From Deltaproteobacteria bacterium (GTDB lineage: Bacteria; SAR324; JACQKK01), in NCBI GenBank assembly GCA_029858165.1, contig JAOUFO010000150.1:1-5224 (forward strand): DNA of 5,224 bases, in the 5' to 3' direction. The notes beneath the pieces are model-generated. The model saw nothing but the letters and a program-made list of their open reading frames with translations, had not been told where the DNA came from and did not search any database. Both the position numbers and the translations under genes were made by a program. Positions 5,078 to 5,224 of this stretch are shown piece by piece; within the stretch, counting starts at the first letter, position 1, and the number at the start of each line of letters is the position of its first letter.

Positions 5078-5224
5078 ATGGCACAGGGGTTTTGGGCAAT
5101 TGGACCGACCGGAACCCGGCCTTCTGAAAAGGAAATCCACCGTTTCAACCGGAGTGAATTCTTCAAAGGCCGCATGAAGGGGATGCAATCGGAGGATAAG
5201 AAACCAACAGGGAGGATATGCAAA
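5078..5224 (+). CDS. Possible rightward gene start, truncated by the window edge (uncertain)
   Basis: From ATG 5078 the frame is open for 49 codons to the last base. It begins MAQGFWAIGPTGTRP and contains SEKEIHRFNRSEFFKGRMKG. It is rich in Lys/Arg/Glu and has no signal peptide or recognisable domain so far. The same frame is also open upstream, with an ATG at 5027. No good Shine-Dalgarno sits before 5078 (GGGG only 4 nt upstream). Alternatively the real gene starts at or beyond ATG 5218, which is preceded by AGGGAGG but with only 2 nt spacing. In that case this stretch is leader. The rest of 4941-5077 is a divergent upstream region in which I see no convincing promoter. The coding call is weak and the function is unknown. 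Confidence 0.25.
   Translation, partial: MAQGFWAIGPTGTRPSEKEIHRFNRSEFFKGRMKGMQSEDKKPTGRICK

Overview
The window reads as chromosomal DNA of a Gram-negative-type bacterium with moderate to moderately high GC. The signs are short intergenic gaps, GTG/ATG starts, a Sec-type exported acidic protein, a bacterial PlsC acyltransferase and a CheY-like fold. The sequence alone does not fix the lineage. The gene styles (TPR protein, VTT membrane protein, small Hsp20) would fit a delta-proteobacterial, Nitrospinota-like or magnetococcal-like genome, but that is a guess. I see no mobile element, tRNA, rRNA, CRISPR array or phage gene.

Left part (1 to about 3070, all on the minus strand). Read 5'->3' on that strand, the genes run: a small heat-shock (Hsp20) protein; a six-helix VTT/TVP38 membrane protein; a PlsC-type 1-acyl-glycerol-3-phosphate acyltransferase; a single-domain receiver protein; and a tetratricopeptide-repeat protein whose 3' end lies beyond position 1. 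Gaps are 33 nt, a 4-nt ATGA overlap, 31 nt and 102 nt, so the first four are probably one transcript. The TPR gene has its own strong ribosome binding site and may belong to the same unit. The VTT-PlsC overlap suggests coupled expression of a membrane lipid-handling pair. The Hsp20 gene at the head would place the unit under stress control, which is inference. The receiver has lost every residue of the phosphorylation site, so it is probably a phosphorylation-independent docking module.

Middle (3070 to about 3830). A short divergent region holds a perfect GC-rich hairpin, an A/T-rich hairpin next to the Hsp20 start and a plausible sigma70-like promoter for the leftward operon. It is followed by one rightward gene for an exported protein I do not recognise: signal peptide, acidic D/G/S/E-rich region with four short motif repeats, two glycine-zipper helices, and an aromatic C-terminus. 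This is the least explained and most interesting gene here.

Right part (3830 to 5224). A convergent intergenic region contains a stem-loop, a second inverted repeat and a run of eight C. A leftward zinc-free medium-chain dehydrogenase/quinone-oxidoreductase gene follows. The last 284 bases are a divergent upstream region, with a possible rightward reading frame running off the end. Its coding status is uncertain.
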